A stretch of DNA of 64,000 nt from Dromiciops gliroides (GCF_019393635.1 NC_057867.1:50602143-50666142), one strand, 5' to 3'. Numbered from the stretch's first letter, positions 23,907-36,432 are shown. Notes: a model not told the origin generated them from the sequence alone. Made by a program: numbers and translations.

Positions 23907-24064
23907 CCATTCATTCTTATAAGCAATTTGGAACTATACCCCCAAAGTCTTTAAATTATGCATACCTTGTGACTCAGAAATTCCTCTACTAGCCTATACT
24001 CCAAAGAATTAAAATAAGAAGGAAAAGACCCATATGTACAAGAATATTTAAATCAGCTCTTTTT

Positions 24065-24433
24065 TTAAAATAATAAACATTTTTATTTATAGTTTTGAGT
24101 TCCAAATTTTTCCTTCCTTCCCTCCCTCCTCTCCCCCCTCCCTGAGGCAGTAAGCAATCAGATATGGGTTATACATGTGCAATTATGTAAAACATTACAA
24201 AATTAGTCATTTTGTATAAGAAAACTTGAATAAAAGAGAAAAAGTGAAAAATAGCGAGTTTCAATCTGTGTTCAATCAGTATCAGTTTTTCTTTGGAGGT
24301 GGATGATATGCTTAATCATTAGTCCTTTGGGATTGTCTTGGATCATTGTATTGCTGAGAATAGTTAAGTCATTCACAGTTCTTCATCAAACAGTATTTCT
24401 GTCTCTGTGTATAATGTTCTCTTGGTTCTATAG
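24065..24433 (-). mobile_element. L1 3' end inserted antisense
   Basis: A 5'-truncated L1 3' end flanked by cagctcttttt (24054-24064 and 24434-24444). It sits inside the sense L1. Confidence 0.75.
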
Positions 24434-25440
24434 CAGCTCTTTTTATTGTTTCAAAGACATAGAATTTAAGGGAGTGTCCATTAACTGAGGAGTGTAATTC
24501 CTGAGTTTTAAAATACAAATATAAAAAGAATATTATTATTCCATAAGAAATAATGAAAGGAATAGTTTCAGAGAAACCTAGGAAGAATTGAATGACTTTA
24601 CGTAAAGAACATTTTATACCATAACAACAACATTGCAAAGACAAACATCTTTCAAATACTTAAGAACTCTGATTATGCAGTTACCAACCACCATTCCAGA
24701 TGTCTGATGACAAAACATGCTACCCACCTGCTGAAAGTTAGTTGAAGGACTTAAGATGTAGAATGATATGTATATTTTTGGACATCTCCAATGTGGAGAT
24801 TCATTTTCCTTTATTACACATATTTGTTACAAGTATTTTGTTTTCTTTTTCTGTTTACATGAGTCTGTGTCATGGAGACAAAATAAACACTTGTTAAGAA
24901 AAAAAAAACTTTACCAAAGATGCAGAGGGATATACTTTCTCATAGCTCTTTGGGGCTAAGCTTTTTCTTTATAACTTTTTAGCATTCAGTTTCAATTATT
25001 TACTTGCCCTTCTCTCCGTCTGGAATTGTAGTCATTTTGTGGTTCTTCCTCCTTCACCTAGAATCCCTGCTTCCCATGCTTTTTTGTATTCATTCTGTTT
25101 AGCCATTCCCTAATGGACAAGCATTTGCTATGCTTCGGTTTCTTTGCTACTAAAAAATTCTTACAACAAATATGCATGATCACGTAAAACATATTCCCAC
25201 ATTCCCCATGTCCAGAAATTTCTCATTTGGCAGCTTGTGTCCACTTTCTCATAAGTTAGGTAGAACGCTTCATCATCAGAATTGTGTTTGGTCGTTGCAC
25301 TGATCTGAGTTCTTGAGTCTTTCAAAGCTGTTTGTCTTCTCATTGTTGTTATTTTTTAAATATTTATTTTTGTTACATTTGAATTCCAAGCTGTTTCTTT
25401 CCCTTTCTCCCAACCCTGTACTAGAGAAGGCCAACATTTG

Positions 25441-25444
25441 ATGT

Positions 25445-25505
<61 letters not shown>
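25441..25505. repeat. (TG)n-(AG)n microsatellite
   Basis: Adjoining TG and AG runs, directly before a perfect hairpin. Confidence 0.95.
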
Positions 25506-25510
<5 letters not shown>

Positions 25511-25541
25511 AACGATATAATAGTATATCGTTTCTTTCTCT
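25502..25541. repeat. Perfect 18-bp inverted repeat, 4-bp loop
   Basis: agagaaagaaacgatata at 25502-25519 is exactly reverse-complemented at 25524-25541; the loop is atag. Confidence 0.95.
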
Positions 25542-26560
25542 GGAGATAGATAGCATTTTCTTCCTTAGGTCCTTTGTAGTTGATTTGAATATTCATATAA
25601 CTCAGAATAGCTTAGTCATTCCTATTTACTCTTTGAACAATATTGCTGTTACTGTATATAATGTTCTCTTGGTTCTGCTCATTTCACTCTTCATTACTTC
25701 ATGCAAGTCTTTCCATGTTTTCTTAAAATCATTCCTTTCTTCATAGTAGTATTCCATCACAATCATACACCATGACTTATTCAAGCCATTCCCCAATTGA
25801 TGGTATCACCTTAATTTCTAGTTCTTTGCTGCCAGAAAAAGAATTTCTATAAATATTTTAGAACATATAAGTTCTTTTCCTTTTTCCCCCTGATAACCTT
25901 GGGAAGCATACCTAATAGTGGTATTGTTGGGCCAAAGATGATACACATTGTTAGAACACTTTGGCCATGAATCCAGATTGCTCTCTAAAATGGTTGGATC
26001 AGTTCACAGTTCCACCAGCAGTGTATTAGTGTCTCAACCTTTCCACATCCTCTCTAGCATTTTTCATTTTCCCCTTCTATCATTTTAGCCAATATAAATA
26101 GGTGTGAGGTGGTATCTCAAATTTGTTGTAATTTGCATTTCTCTAATCAATAATGATTTAGAGCATTTTTTCTTATGCCTATATATAGCTTTGATTTCTT
26201 CTTTCAAAAACTGCCTGTTCAAATCCTTTGACCATTTATCAGTTGGAGAATGACTCGTATGCTTATAGATTTGACAAAGTTTTCTATATATTTGAGATAT
26301 GAGGCCTTTATCTGAGAAACTATCTAAAATTTTCCACCAGATTTCTGCTTTCCTTCTAATCTTGGCTACATTGTTTTTATTTGTACAAAACCTTTTAAAT
26401 TTAATGTAACCAATATTATCCATTTTATATCTCACAGTGCTCTCTTTTCTCTTGTTCATTAATAACTTCTTTTACCTATAAATCTAACAGGTAATGTGTT
26501 CTATGTTCTTCTGATTTAGTTATGATATCTCCCTTTGTGTCTAGGTCATGTATCTATTTT

Positions 26561-26711
26561 TTTTTTTTTTGAGTGAGGCAATTGGGGTTAAGTGACTTGC
26601 CCAAGGTCACACAGCGAGTAAATGTTAAGTGTCTGAGGCTGGATTTGAACTCAGGTACTCCTGACTCCAGGGCCGGTGCTCTATCCACTGCACCACCTAG
26701 CCGCCCCTCGC
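26561..26711 (-). mobile_element. CORE-SINE, subfamily B
   Basis: 14-bp TSD catgtatctatttt at 26547-26560 and 26712-26725. Confidence 0.95.
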
Positions 26712-27287
26712 CATGTATCTATTTTGACCATACCTTGGTAAATATTGTAAGATATTGTAAGTAAGACTGCTTTCCTTTTTTCTCAACAATTTTTACCAGA
26801 GTGAATTCTTATACCAAAAGCTTAAATCTTTACATTTATCAAACACAAGATTACTATAGTAATTTACTACCCTGTATTGTGTACCTAATTCACTGATCCA
26901 CCATTTTATTTATTAGCCATCACCAGGTAGTTTTTATAATTACTGCCTTATGTTACAGTTTAAGATCTAGCACTGCTAGACCTCCTTCCTCTACCTTTTT
27001 TCTCATTAATTCCTTTGCTATTCTTGACCTTTTGTTCTTCCAAATGAGTTTTGTTATTATTTTTTCTAGCTCAATAATGTAATTTTTTGGCAATTTAATT
27101 GGAATGACACTGAATAAGTAGATTAACATAGGTAGATTTGACTTGGCCTACTTATGAACAATCAATATTTCTCTATTTAAATCTAACTTTATTTGTATAA
27201 AAAGTATTTTATAATTATGTTCAAATAGTTCCTGGGTTTACCTTGGCAGGTATACTCCAAGGGACCTTATATTGTCTACAGTTATTT

Positions 27288-27441
27288 CATTTCATTTCAT
27301 ATTTTTGCTGGGCAATGAGAGTTAAGTGACTTGCTCAGGATCACACAGCTAGTAAGTGTCAAGTGTCTGAGGCCAGTTTTGAACTCAAGTCCTCCTGAAT
27401 CCAGGGCTGGTGCTTTATCCACTGTACCACCTAGCTGCCCC
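27288..27441 (-). mobile_element. CORE-SINE, subfamily A
   Basis: 12-bp TSD ctacagttattt at 27276-27287 and 27442-27453. Confidence 0.95.
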
Positions 27442-27463
27442 CTACAGTTATTTTAATTTTAAT

Positions 27464-27609
27464 TTTTTTTTTTTGCGGGGCAATGGGGGTTAAGTGACTT
27501 GCCCAGGGTCACACAGCTAGTAAGTGTCAAGTGTCTGAGGCCGGATTTGAACTCAGGTCCTCCTGACACCAGGGCTGGTGCTCTATCCACTCCACTATCT
27601 AGCTGTCCC
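27464..27609 (-). mobile_element. CORE-SINE, subfamily A, next to previous
   Basis: Starts about 20 bp after the preceding SINE, same orientation. No clear TSD of its own. Confidence 0.9.
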
Positions 27610-28690
27610 CTCTCCACCTTCTTCTTAAGAGAATCATGACCTTGTCACCAGCTTTGCTAGAATCAAGTGTAGCCTATATCTTCAGCATTTTCTTGACCTA
27701 CCTTGTCAAAAAAGGAAATGAAGCTAATCTGGCATGACTTGTTTGGGGTTGACAAGAGAGGCTATTGTACCCTAATGAGCAGGCACTATGCCCAGCCAGG
27801 CTGAGTGGGGTGATCAATCCTTCCTATATCCAAAGTCTCAGGGAAACATCATGCTCCCCTTCAGGATAGAAATAAATGCAACACCCACATGTCTTACATA
27901 GTTTTGTGTTTGTTCTTATACAGCAACATAGCAAGGATACATGTTCACATCACTAGTCCTGATTAGGGTGTGATTTAGCTACTTCTGACCCCCACAATTC
28001 TTACATATTTCTAGTTTCCTCAGGGGTACCTCTCAGTCCTATATCATCCATGCTGAAGCAAAGCCCAAAGCACCCATGGGCAGAAAAGTGCATATAGTGG
28101 TTCAGACTGTGCCATAATTTTTACTTTAAGGAGCCTTGTTCTGGGAGACTCTCTCTTACTTTCCACTTGTCAAGCTCTCCTTTGCACTTTATAGTATTTT
28201 AATTGGTGAGGAGACAGTGTGCCAACTCTTGCCTCAGGTCCCGAGTCTTCACATTGTGGTTTTGGATACCTTCACTGTTTGAGGGGGTCGAAAGGAAGCT
28301 TTTTCAAACTAGGATTGGTCCTGCAAAGTTATCAAGATTGTCATACCCGCCCCCCCCCCCCACGGGTCATGTAGCAGAGGGATAGAGGGAGTAAAAAGAC
28401 TCAGCTTATATTTGTTGATATCCCTTTAAACACCTCAAGCTCCTCAACTCCCCAGATGAATAACGTCATTACACCTTAGCCCAATGCAGAGATGATCACA
28501 GCTCTAGTTTTATAATCACCCACAAGTGGTATATTTCCCTGATCAAGAGTTCTGATGTTCCTTTGTTCAATCAGAACCTCCCATGACGGGAAGCTTTCAT
28601 TTCTGTGCCTCATTTCTCCTAAACCTGTTCTTTGAAAACAATTTTTTTTTCTTGTTCTGTACTTGAAAATTTCAAACATGAGCATTTCCA
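27610..28690. other. Unassigned 1.1-kb stretch
   Basis: No SINE, LINE or coding signal is recognised. Moderate GC; includes a C run at 28349-28361. An LTR-type repeat is possible. Confidence 0.3.
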
Positions 28691-28704
28691 TAAGAATGAA
28701 AAAG

Positions 28705-28848
28705 GGGGGCAGCTAAGTGGTACAGTGGATAGAACACCAGCCCTGGATTCAGGAGGACCTGAGTTCAAATCAGACTTCAGACACTTGACGCTTACTAGCT
28801 GTGTGACCCTGGGCAAGTCACTTAACCCTCATTGCCCCACAAAAAAAA
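28705..28848 (+). mobile_element. CORE-SINE, subfamily A
   Basis: 13-bp TSD aagaatgaaaaag at 28692-28704 and 28849-28861. Confidence 0.95.
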
Positions 28849-29102
28849 AAGAATGAAAAAGAATGTTGGAAATGAAACCTTGAATCTGTTACATATAGCT
28901 CGCATTTTAAAAATAATATAACCAATTCCACATATCATGTTCAAAACTTATCTATTTTTCTGTTTCTTCTTCTGAACTTCCTTCTGATATCTTCTGCACA
29001 TTTAAATATGCTACAATGACCTTTTCTTTCTTATCTCCCTTTTTTTTTATCCTATTCTTATCCCCTTCCCAAGGCTGCCTTCCCATTAAAAAAGACCTCT
29101 TC

Positions 29103-30490
29103 TTTTTTTTAAATCATAAAAGTATTTTATTATTTTCCATTTACATGTAAAGATAATTTTCAATATTTGTTTTCATAAGATTTTTTAGTTCCAAATTTTT
29201 CCCTCCCTCCCTATCCTCCCCCCTCGCCAAGACAGAAAGCAATCTGATATAGGTTATACATGTACAATCACATTAAACATATTTCTACATTAGTCATGTT
29301 GTAAAAGAAGAATCAGAACAAAAGGGAAAAACCTCAAAAAAGAAAAAACAAAAGTAGAAACAGTATGGTTCAATCTGCATTCGGATTGCATAGTTCTTTT
29401 CTTTTTTCTGAATGTGGAGAACATTTTCCATCGTGAGTCCTTTGGAGTTGTCTTGGATTATTGTATTGCTGAGAAGAGTTAAATCTATCACAGTTGATTG
29501 TTGCATGATGTTTCTGTTACTGTGGTTCTGCTCACTTCACTCAGCCTCAGTCCACTTAAGTCTTTCCAGGTTTTTCTGAAATCTGCCTGCTCATCATTCC
29601 TTACAGCACAATAGTATCCCATTACATACCTATACCACAACTTGTTCAGCCATTCCCCCAATTGATGTGTATTCCCTCGATTTCCATTTCTTTGCCACCA
29701 CAAAGAGAGCTGCTATAAATATCCTTGTACATGTGGGTCCTTTTCCCTTTTCTATGATCTCTTTCGGATACAGACCTAGTAGTGGTATTACTGGGTCAAA
29801 AGGTATGCCCAGTCCCATAGCCCTTTGGCCATAGATCCAAATTGCTCACCAGAATGGCTGGATCAGTTCACAACTCCACCAACAGTGCATTAGTGTTGCG
29901 ATTTTTCCACAGCTTCTCCAACATTTATTATTTTTCTTTTTGTCATATTAGCCAATCTGATAGGTGTCAGGTAGTACCTCAGAGTTGTTTTAATTTGCAT
30001 TTCTCTAATAAGTAGCGATTTAGAGAGGTTTTTTTTAAATTTAGTTCCCTATATATTTTAGAAATGAGGCCTTTATCAGAAACACTGGCTGTAAAAATTG
30101 CTTCCCAGCTTTCTGCTTCCCTTCTAATTTTGGCTGCATTGCTTCTGCTTGTACAAACACTTTTTAATTTTTTTTTTTTTTTTTGCTGGGCAATGGGGGT
30201 TAAGTGACTTGCCCAGGGTCACACAGCTAGTAAGTCAAGTGTCTGAGGCTGGTTCTTTATCCACTGTGCCACCTAGCCGCCCCGACTTTTTAATTTAATG
30301 TAATAAAAATCATCCATTTTGCATTTCATAATATTCTCTATCTCTTGTTTGGTCATAAATTCTTCTCCTCCCCATAGATCTGAGAGGTAAACGATTCCTT
30401 CCTCTCCTAATTTACCTATGGTATCACCCTTTATGTCTAAATCATGTACCTATTTTGACCTTATTTTGGTATACGGTGTAAGATGTTGAA
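29103..30490 (-). pseudogene. Antisense L1, 3' UTR and end of ORF2
   Basis: It begins at the left with the recurrent L1 3' sequence (aatcataaaagtattttatt) and runs rightward into ORF2 carboxyl coding sequence near 29630-30480. An internally deleted SINE sits at 30171-30284 with 12-bp TSDs. Confidence 0.75.
30171..30284 (-). mobile_element. CORE-SINE, subfamily A, internally deleted
   Basis: 12-bp TSD actttttaattt at 30159-30170 and 30285-30296. The middle of the core is missing. Confidence 0.9.
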
Positions 30491-32024
30491 GACCTTCTCT
30501 TCTAAAAATATGTATAGTCAAGCAAAACAACATTGGCCATGTTTAAAAATTTATATACCAATCCGTCCCTATATTCCCAGCATCTCTATATCAGGTGCTG
30601 GGGAGTGGGGTGGTGGGGTGCGGGGGGTGGTTATAAACATGCTTCCTCATTGGATCTCTGGAGTTAATCACTGAATTGGTCAAAGTTCTTAAGTCTTTCC
30701 AAATTGTTTTTCTTTCCAATGTTGTGTTTATTATTATATATTTTTCCTGTTTCTGCTCATTTCACTCTATCAATTCATATGTCTTTCCACATTTCTCTCT
30801 ATCTGTCCATTTAGTCATTTCTCATGGCACAATAATATTCCATTGCCTGCATATATTATAATTTGTTCAATTATTCCCCAGTTGGTAGACACTTCCTTTG
30901 TTTCCATTTCTTTGCTATAACAAAAAATGTTGCTATAAATATTTTTGTACATATGTGTCTATTCCTTCTGTCTTTTACCTTTTTGGTGCATAAGCCTAGT
31001 AAACACATCAGCTGGTCAACCAGCTAACAAGCATTTATCAAGTGCCTACTATGTACCGAGCACTGTGGTCAAAGGGGATGCACAGTTTAATGACTTTTAG
31101 AGTACAATTCCAAATTGCTTTCCAGAATGGCTAGATCAGTTCACAACTCTACCAACAATACAGTAGTGGCCTGTTTTCTTGCAGCCCCTACAACATTTGT
31201 AAATTTCCTTTTTGGTCATCTTTATCAATCTCAGAGTTTTAAAATTTTTCATTTTTATAGGTGGTTTGTGGCATTTTTCATATGACTGTAAATAGCTTGG
31301 GTTTATTCTCTTAAGAATTGCCTACTTGTATTCCTTGGACATTCTTCAATGGCAATAGCTCTTGTTCTTATATTTGTATCACTTCCTTATATTTCTTGGA
31401 AATGAGAACTTTATCCAAGAAACTTGCTACAAAGATTTTCCCTCATTAACAGTTTCCCTTCTGATTTTAACAGTATTATTTTGTTTATGCGAAAATATTT
31501 TAAGTTTTGATCAAAATTGTTCATTTAATCTTTTGTGAGCTCCCCTATCTTTTCTTTGGTCATAAAGTCTTCCCCTAGTCATGTTATTAAAATATATTTC
31601 CTTCCTTTCTCTTCTAATCTGATTATGGTGTGGCCTTTTATATCTAGATAATTTATCTGTTTGGAGCTTATTATGGTATATAGTGAGGTATTGCCTAAAT
31701 TAATTTCTGGCAGACTGTTTTCCAGTTTTCCCACCAAATTTTGTCACATGGTGGGTCATTTCCACAGGGCTTTCTGTGCTTCTTGAACACTATACCACTG
31801 TGTTCCTTTAATTCTATTTGTTCTGTGCCTTTTCTGTTCTGCTGATCAGCTTTTCTATTTTTTAACTAGTACCAATCATTTTGATAATTACTACTTTGTA
31901 GTATAGTTTGAAATCTGGTATTGCTGGGCCCCTTTCTTTTCCATTTTTCTAATTATTTCTGTTGATATTCTTTACCATTTGTTCTTTTAGATGAATGTGA
32001 TTATTTTTTCTAGGTCTAGAAAGA
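30491..32024 (-). pseudogene. Older antisense L1 remnant
   Basis: L1 3' region and ORF2 carboxyl sequence, more diverged than the neighbour on its left. It includes a G-rich run at 30600-30630. It ends where retroviral pol sequence starts. Confidence 0.6.
30600..30630 (+). repeat. G-rich run (G-quadruplex motif)
   Basis: Four runs of at least four G separated by 3-4 bases, in old L1 sequence. Confidence 0.7.
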
Positions 32025-33190
32025 GAGTATCAGGAGCTTATGCCAGACTATGCCAAGAATCCTCTGGGTTTTCCCCATCCACTGTATTCCCTAAAACTTA
32101 ACAGAGCAGGTTGGATCCCTGGATTTTTCTTGGGTTTGATTTTCTACCCCCTGTCCTCATATGAGCCACCATCTGATCTAGGACCTCTGCCACCATGGCC
32201 TCATCTGGCCCAGTTACCATTATATCACTGTAGTGGTGTATAACAGTGCCCTCAGGAAGGGAGGCCTCTTTCAGTTCTCTCTGCCCACCATAATATGGCA
32301 CTGTGAATGAGGGCTCAGGTAGCCCTGGAGAAGAACAGTGAAAATATACTGGACTCCTTCCCAGATGAAAGCAAACTGTTCCTGATTAGTCTCAGCCAAA
32401 GGAACAGAGAAAAAAAGCATTAGTGACGTTAGTAATCACATAGCACTCATGCTGGTCCTGTGTCACATAGTCTATGGAATTTATGAAGTTAGGAACAGCT
32501 GTATTGATGGAATGATAAGTTTGTTTGGCTCCCTGTAGTCTACCATGATCTCCAGGTGCCATCTGCCTTCCTCATGGGCACCACAGTGTTGTTGGAAGAG
32601 GACCTGGTATAACAAAGTACCCTAACTCCCTTCATCTTCATCACTAGAGAAGAAATATCTTCCCATCTCCCCCCAGGGACCCAGTATTGTCTGGGTAACT
32701 CTGTTTGTTGTAGGTAACTCTAAGGGTTTCCATTTGTCCCAACCCATATATATATATATAGAGAGAGAGAGAGAGGGAGAGGGAGAGGGAGAGGGAGGGG
32801 GAGGGGGGGAGGGAGGATGCTGAAACAGCCTGCCCAGATACTAACTCCTGAGAGAGAGCCCATGTTACCTTATCCTTCCATGGCCTTCCCTTCTAAACAG
32901 GGTAGGGGCTTTTGGAGGATGTTTTAGACTTGGATGGGGCTGGAGGGCCTTATCCTAGACTCATGTCCTTTAGGAGCCTTACCAGCTCCATTGCAGATCC
33001 ACATGGGGAGCTGGCTCCAATGGGAATTCATCTTGATGAGGCCTGCTGTGAATAATTCTGTATCTCAGCCACCCTCAAAGCCTAGATGTCTGCCCCTTTG
33101 CTTCATGTACTCATCCATGTCACTTTGTCTTGTGTTGCCAGTCCATTGTCTTAAGGATGGTCAACAACAATGAGGGAATGCTGGCTTTGA
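32025..33190 (-). pseudogene. Endogenous retrovirus pol remnant
   Basis: Reading leftward, this segment holds broken reverse-transcriptase sequence. A 'RKADGTW' motif near 32560-32580 is followed by the region encoded at 32301-32098, with HHYSDIMVTG and further retroviral-type residues. The family pattern is class I (gamma-like) or related pol. The normal Y-x-D-D active site is damaged: one aspartate and its neighbour are missing, leaving YSDI. Stops and frameshifts occur throughout, so it is non-functional. No flanking LTR was recognised. A (GA)n/G-rich tract interrupts it at 32750-32815. The part right of 32820 is assigned by continuity only. Confidence 0.6.
32747..32815. repeat. (TA)n, (GA)n and (GGGA)n purine tract
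   Basis: A pure purine strand over about 55 bp with many GGG runs. It interrupts retroviral pol DNA. Confidence 0.9.
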
Positions 33191-33234
33191 AGCTTTGGTT
33201 GCCTTCCTGGGAGCCCTCCTCTAGTACCCATTGA

Positions 33235-33515
33235 AGTCATTGTGATTTTGAAAGACTTAATAACACTAATCAATGCAATTCATGATTCCAGAGGACTGAT
33301 GATGAATACTGTCCACCTCCTAACCAATATATAGAATGAGACATGCCATTTGGGACCTAAGCAAAAAGGCCATTTATTTTGCTTGACTTTTCCTTTTGTG
33401 TTACAAATGCTTGGTTTTTCTCTTATTTTTTTTCCAGTGGTGGAAGGGGAGGAAATGTGAGGGAGAAAAGATAAATGTTTGATAATAGAGACACATTTTA
33501 ATTTTCAAAAAAGAA
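33235..33515 (+). mobile_element. L1 3' UTR, sense orientation
   Basis: It contains 'gattccagaggactgatgat' and 'actgtccacctcc', as in the sense L1 3' UTR near 24700. Confidence 0.65.
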
Positions 33516-33916
33516 TCACTGGACTCCTTGAAAAAATATAATGATTAAAGGTTGAATAGAATATTCCAAGGAATCATAAATGAAAACCACCCAGATTTGT
33601 GAGTACCAGAGGGCAAAATAAAGAAAGGATGAACCCACTGATCATCTCCTCATAGAAACCCCCAAAGGAAAAGTCCCAGGCATTTGACAGCCAAAATCTA
33701 GGCAAAAGAGATAGGCTTATAACAAAGAATAAAATCCCACAACACTGAGTAGAGTCCTACAGGGAGGTTAGGGGGAATGTTGTAGGGAGAGATGGATTTC
33801 AAATGGAATCAAGGACTTTCAATCATTCCTGTTGAAAAAAATACCAGAGATGAGTAGGAACTTTGAAATGCAAGCAAAGAAGTCTAAAGATACCCGCAAA
33901 ACTAAGCTTATCAGAG

Positions 33917-34067
33917 ATTTTTTTTTTTTTTGGTGAGGCAATTGGGGTTAAGTGACTTGCCCAAGGTCACACAGCTAGTAAGTGTCAAGTGTTTGAGCCT
34001 GGATTTGAACTCAGGTACTCCTGAATCCAGGGCTGGTGCTTTATCCACTGTACCCCATAGCTGCCCC
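33917..34067 (-). mobile_element. CORE-SINE, subfamily B
   Basis: 10-bp TSD cttatcagag at 33907-33916 and 34068-34077. Confidence 0.95.
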
Positions 34068-34185
34068 CTTATCAGAGCTTTTGAAAGGGGTGGTATAATA
34101 GCTTATTGCTAACATAATATAACATGAGGGGGAGAAGAAACCAGTGTCCCTTCAGAACCTTCATGTCTTCAAAGAACATTCATGG

Positions 34186-34338
34186 GGGCAGCTAGGTGGC
34201 ACAGTGGATAGAGCACTGGCCCTGGAGCCAGGAGGACCTGAGTTCAAACCTGGCCTCAGACACTTGACACTTACTAGCTGTGTGACCCTGGGCAAGTCAC
34301 TTAACCCCAATTGTCTCACAAAAAAACCCCAAAACAAA
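34186..34338 (+). mobile_element. CORE-SINE, subfamily B
   Basis: 16-bp TSD caaagaacattcatgg at 34170-34185 and 34339-34354. Confidence 0.95.
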
Positions 34339-34687
34339 CAAAGAACATTCATGGAGTTAATTAAGAAAAACAGAGGACCTGGTAGTGGATTGATAAGAAG
34401 GGAAAGAAAAGTTCAGGTAAACAGAAGCTACTAGTAAAGAAAGGAGAAGGGGGTAGAACTTACTATTTCTTATTATTTGGGAGCATTAGAAGAAGAGTAT
34501 ACCAACATGAATGAAGGGCTGGGGGCGGTGGGCATCAGATTAACCTCACTCTTTTTGGAAATGGACAAAAGAAGGTTGAACTTAAACACAGTTTGTTGTA
34601 GAAATACATCCAACTATCATAGAAACAGGCAGGGATAGAGAAAGTTGGAGGTAAGAGGGAGGGTAATACTGGGGAGGAAATCATTCT

Positions 34688-34834
34688 TCTTTTTTTTTTT
34701 GTTAGGCAATTGGGGTTAAGTGACTTGCCCAGGGTCACACAGCCAGTAAGTGTTAGGTGTCTGAGGCCAGATTTGAACTCAGGTACTCCTGACTCCAAGG
34801 CCCATGCTCTATCCACTGTGCAACCTAGCTGCCC
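34688..34834 (-). mobile_element. CORE-SINE, subfamily B
   Basis: 14-bp TSD gaggaaatcattct at 34674-34687 and 34835-34848. Confidence 0.95.
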
Positions 34835-34879
34835 GAGGAAATCATTCTAAGCAAAACAGACTTTCAGAGCCTGGCAGTC

Positions 34880-35345
34880 ACTAAGTAGTAACCTTGATAT
34901 GGACGTGCCCAGGTTGTAAGTATTGTAAGTTCTGACAAGATTGCCCAGTTGATATTGGGCATTTTCTTTCCTCTGCGCCCAAAATCTGAGCAGAAGGGGG
35001 AGAGTACCCTCAGCAGGAGAGTAGCCCAGTCCGTCAACAGGGTGGACCAGTCTAGCAGTATATTGACTGGTCCATCACCTACACTATGCCCTGAAGTAAA
35101 CTGGAGGAAAACTCCACAAAGGGACAAAAGAACTTCCCAAGACAGGAGGACTAAGGAGTACCCTTCTGCCACATGTGAGCTTCATTACCATTGTACCTTA
35201 AGTTTGTGCCCACTATCCCCAAATATATGTATATTTGTGGGAGTTTATGCATTGGGCCTTGGGGGAGATGTTTTATGCCAACTCTTCTTGTGGTACCTTC
35301 TTAGTTGATCTGTTTTTAAATGCTAATTGATGCTACTGGTAAAAA
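34880..35345. other. Unassigned stretch
   Basis: Two opposed open frames of about 100 codons (34949-35308 and 35172-34864) resemble nothing known to me. Confidence 0.3.
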
Positions 35346-35354
35346 AACTACATA

Positions 35355-35522
35355 TATATATTTATATTTATATTTTGGGGGATGGGGGCGGGGAAATGAA
35401 GGTTAAGTGACTTGCCCAGGGTCACACAGCTAGTAAGTGTCAAGTGTCTGAGGCCAGATTTGAACTCAGGTCCTCCTGAATCCAGGGCCGGTGCTTTATC
35501 CACTGTGCCACCTAGCTGCCCC
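35355..35522 (-). mobile_element. CORE-SINE, subfamily A
   Basis: Full core; the tail has decayed into a TA-rich and G-rich stretch. Confidence 0.9.
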
Positions 35523-35539
35523 CAAAAACTATATTATTA

Positions 35540-36200
35540 AGCTTAACGAGGTAGCAGTAAAATTGTTCTTTCTGTGTTCTAAACTTATCTCATGGGCATG
35601 AAAAGGTTTTATTAATATTCTTTTCCCATAATTATCAGTCCTCACTAACCCATCTGCCCCTCACCTGCCTTTGCCCCCTACACACAGAGTAGAACCCCTA
35701 TTTTGTAAGAAATCTGTAAAGTCAAGCAAAACAAATCAACACATTAGGCATGTCTGAGAATGCACATCGGATTCTGTACCTCCAGGCCATCACCCACTTC
35801 TCTACCAAGAAGGGGGAGGTCGGTTTCACTCGTAGACTTTCCAAGGCCGGACCAGTTGCTGCTTTGGTCAGAATTATGGGGTCTTTCAAATGTTTCCTTT
35901 CATGTTATTGTTGTGGTCACCAGGTCAATTGTTCTGTTCTGCTGATTTCTTTCATATGAGTCTTTTCATAGTTTTCTAAATCTGTCCTATTTATTATTTC
36001 TTATGGTACAGTAAAATTCCATTACCTTCACATACTGTAATTTGTTTAGCCATTTCCTGATTGTCACCAATTTTGTTTTCCAGTCCTTGCTACAACAAAC
36101 AGTACTGTTATAAATATTATTGTGCACATACGGCTCCTTTCCTTCTGACATTGGCCTCTGCCTTTGTCTTTTCTTGCAAATGGATTCATGCCCACAATTC
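35540..36200 (-). mobile_element. Antisense L1 3' remnant
   Basis: Diverged L1 3' UTR and ORF2 tail; the region 35990-36120 matches the L1 segment also seen at 25740-25860. Confidence 0.55.
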
Positions 36201-36204
36201 CTTA

Positions 36205-36432
36205 AAAATAAGAGTTTACATTTACATAACACTTTACGGTTTGCAAAATACTTTACACATATTATCTTTTTGATGCACACAACAACCCTGTGAGGTATAT
36301 GCTATTATCCCCATCTTACAACTGAGAGAAGTTATTTGTCCAGAGTTAAACAACCAAGTATACCTGACAGCAGGATTGAAACTCAGGCCTCCCCTGACTC
36401 CAGCATTCTAGCCACAGCACCACCTAGCTTCC
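36205..36432 (-). mobile_element. MIR
   Basis: Nearly full-length antisense copy. Confidence 0.75.

Larger units (their letters stand above)
20380..24910 (+). pseudogene. Old sense L1 remnant with several nested insertions
   Basis: L1 ORF2 traces run from about 20380 (EEIKEIIRNF-like) through the 'YYDQV' region near 21000 to the carboxyl end at 23340-23505, where KFNAAEIRRKILNWQK is legible. A 3' UTR follows to an A-run at 24900. SINEs interrupt it at 21108-21275, 21878-22040, 23191-23336 and 23741-23906, and an antisense L1 3' end at 24065-24433. An AT-rich block (20470-20640) also splits it. No catalytic reading frame remains. Confidence 0.7.
24960..27275 (-). pseudogene. Antisense L1 ORF2 remnant
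   Basis: The open frame at 26459-26085 encodes the carboxyl part of L1 ORF2 (KNNVAKIRRKAEIWWKILD ... KCSKSLLIREMQI). The left part is 3' UTR and holds a microsatellite and a hairpin (25441-25541). A SINE with 14-bp TSDs lies at 26561-26711. The element is old and frameshifted. Confidence 0.75.
33520..34880 (+). repeat. Unclassified LINE-like repeat, copy 2
   Basis: It is collinear with 11440-12700 over about 1.2 kb and is interrupted by SINEs at 33917-34067, 34186-34338 and 34688-34834. It follows an L1 3' UTR directly and could be a part of an L1-lineage or other element that I cannot name. Confidence 0.5.
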
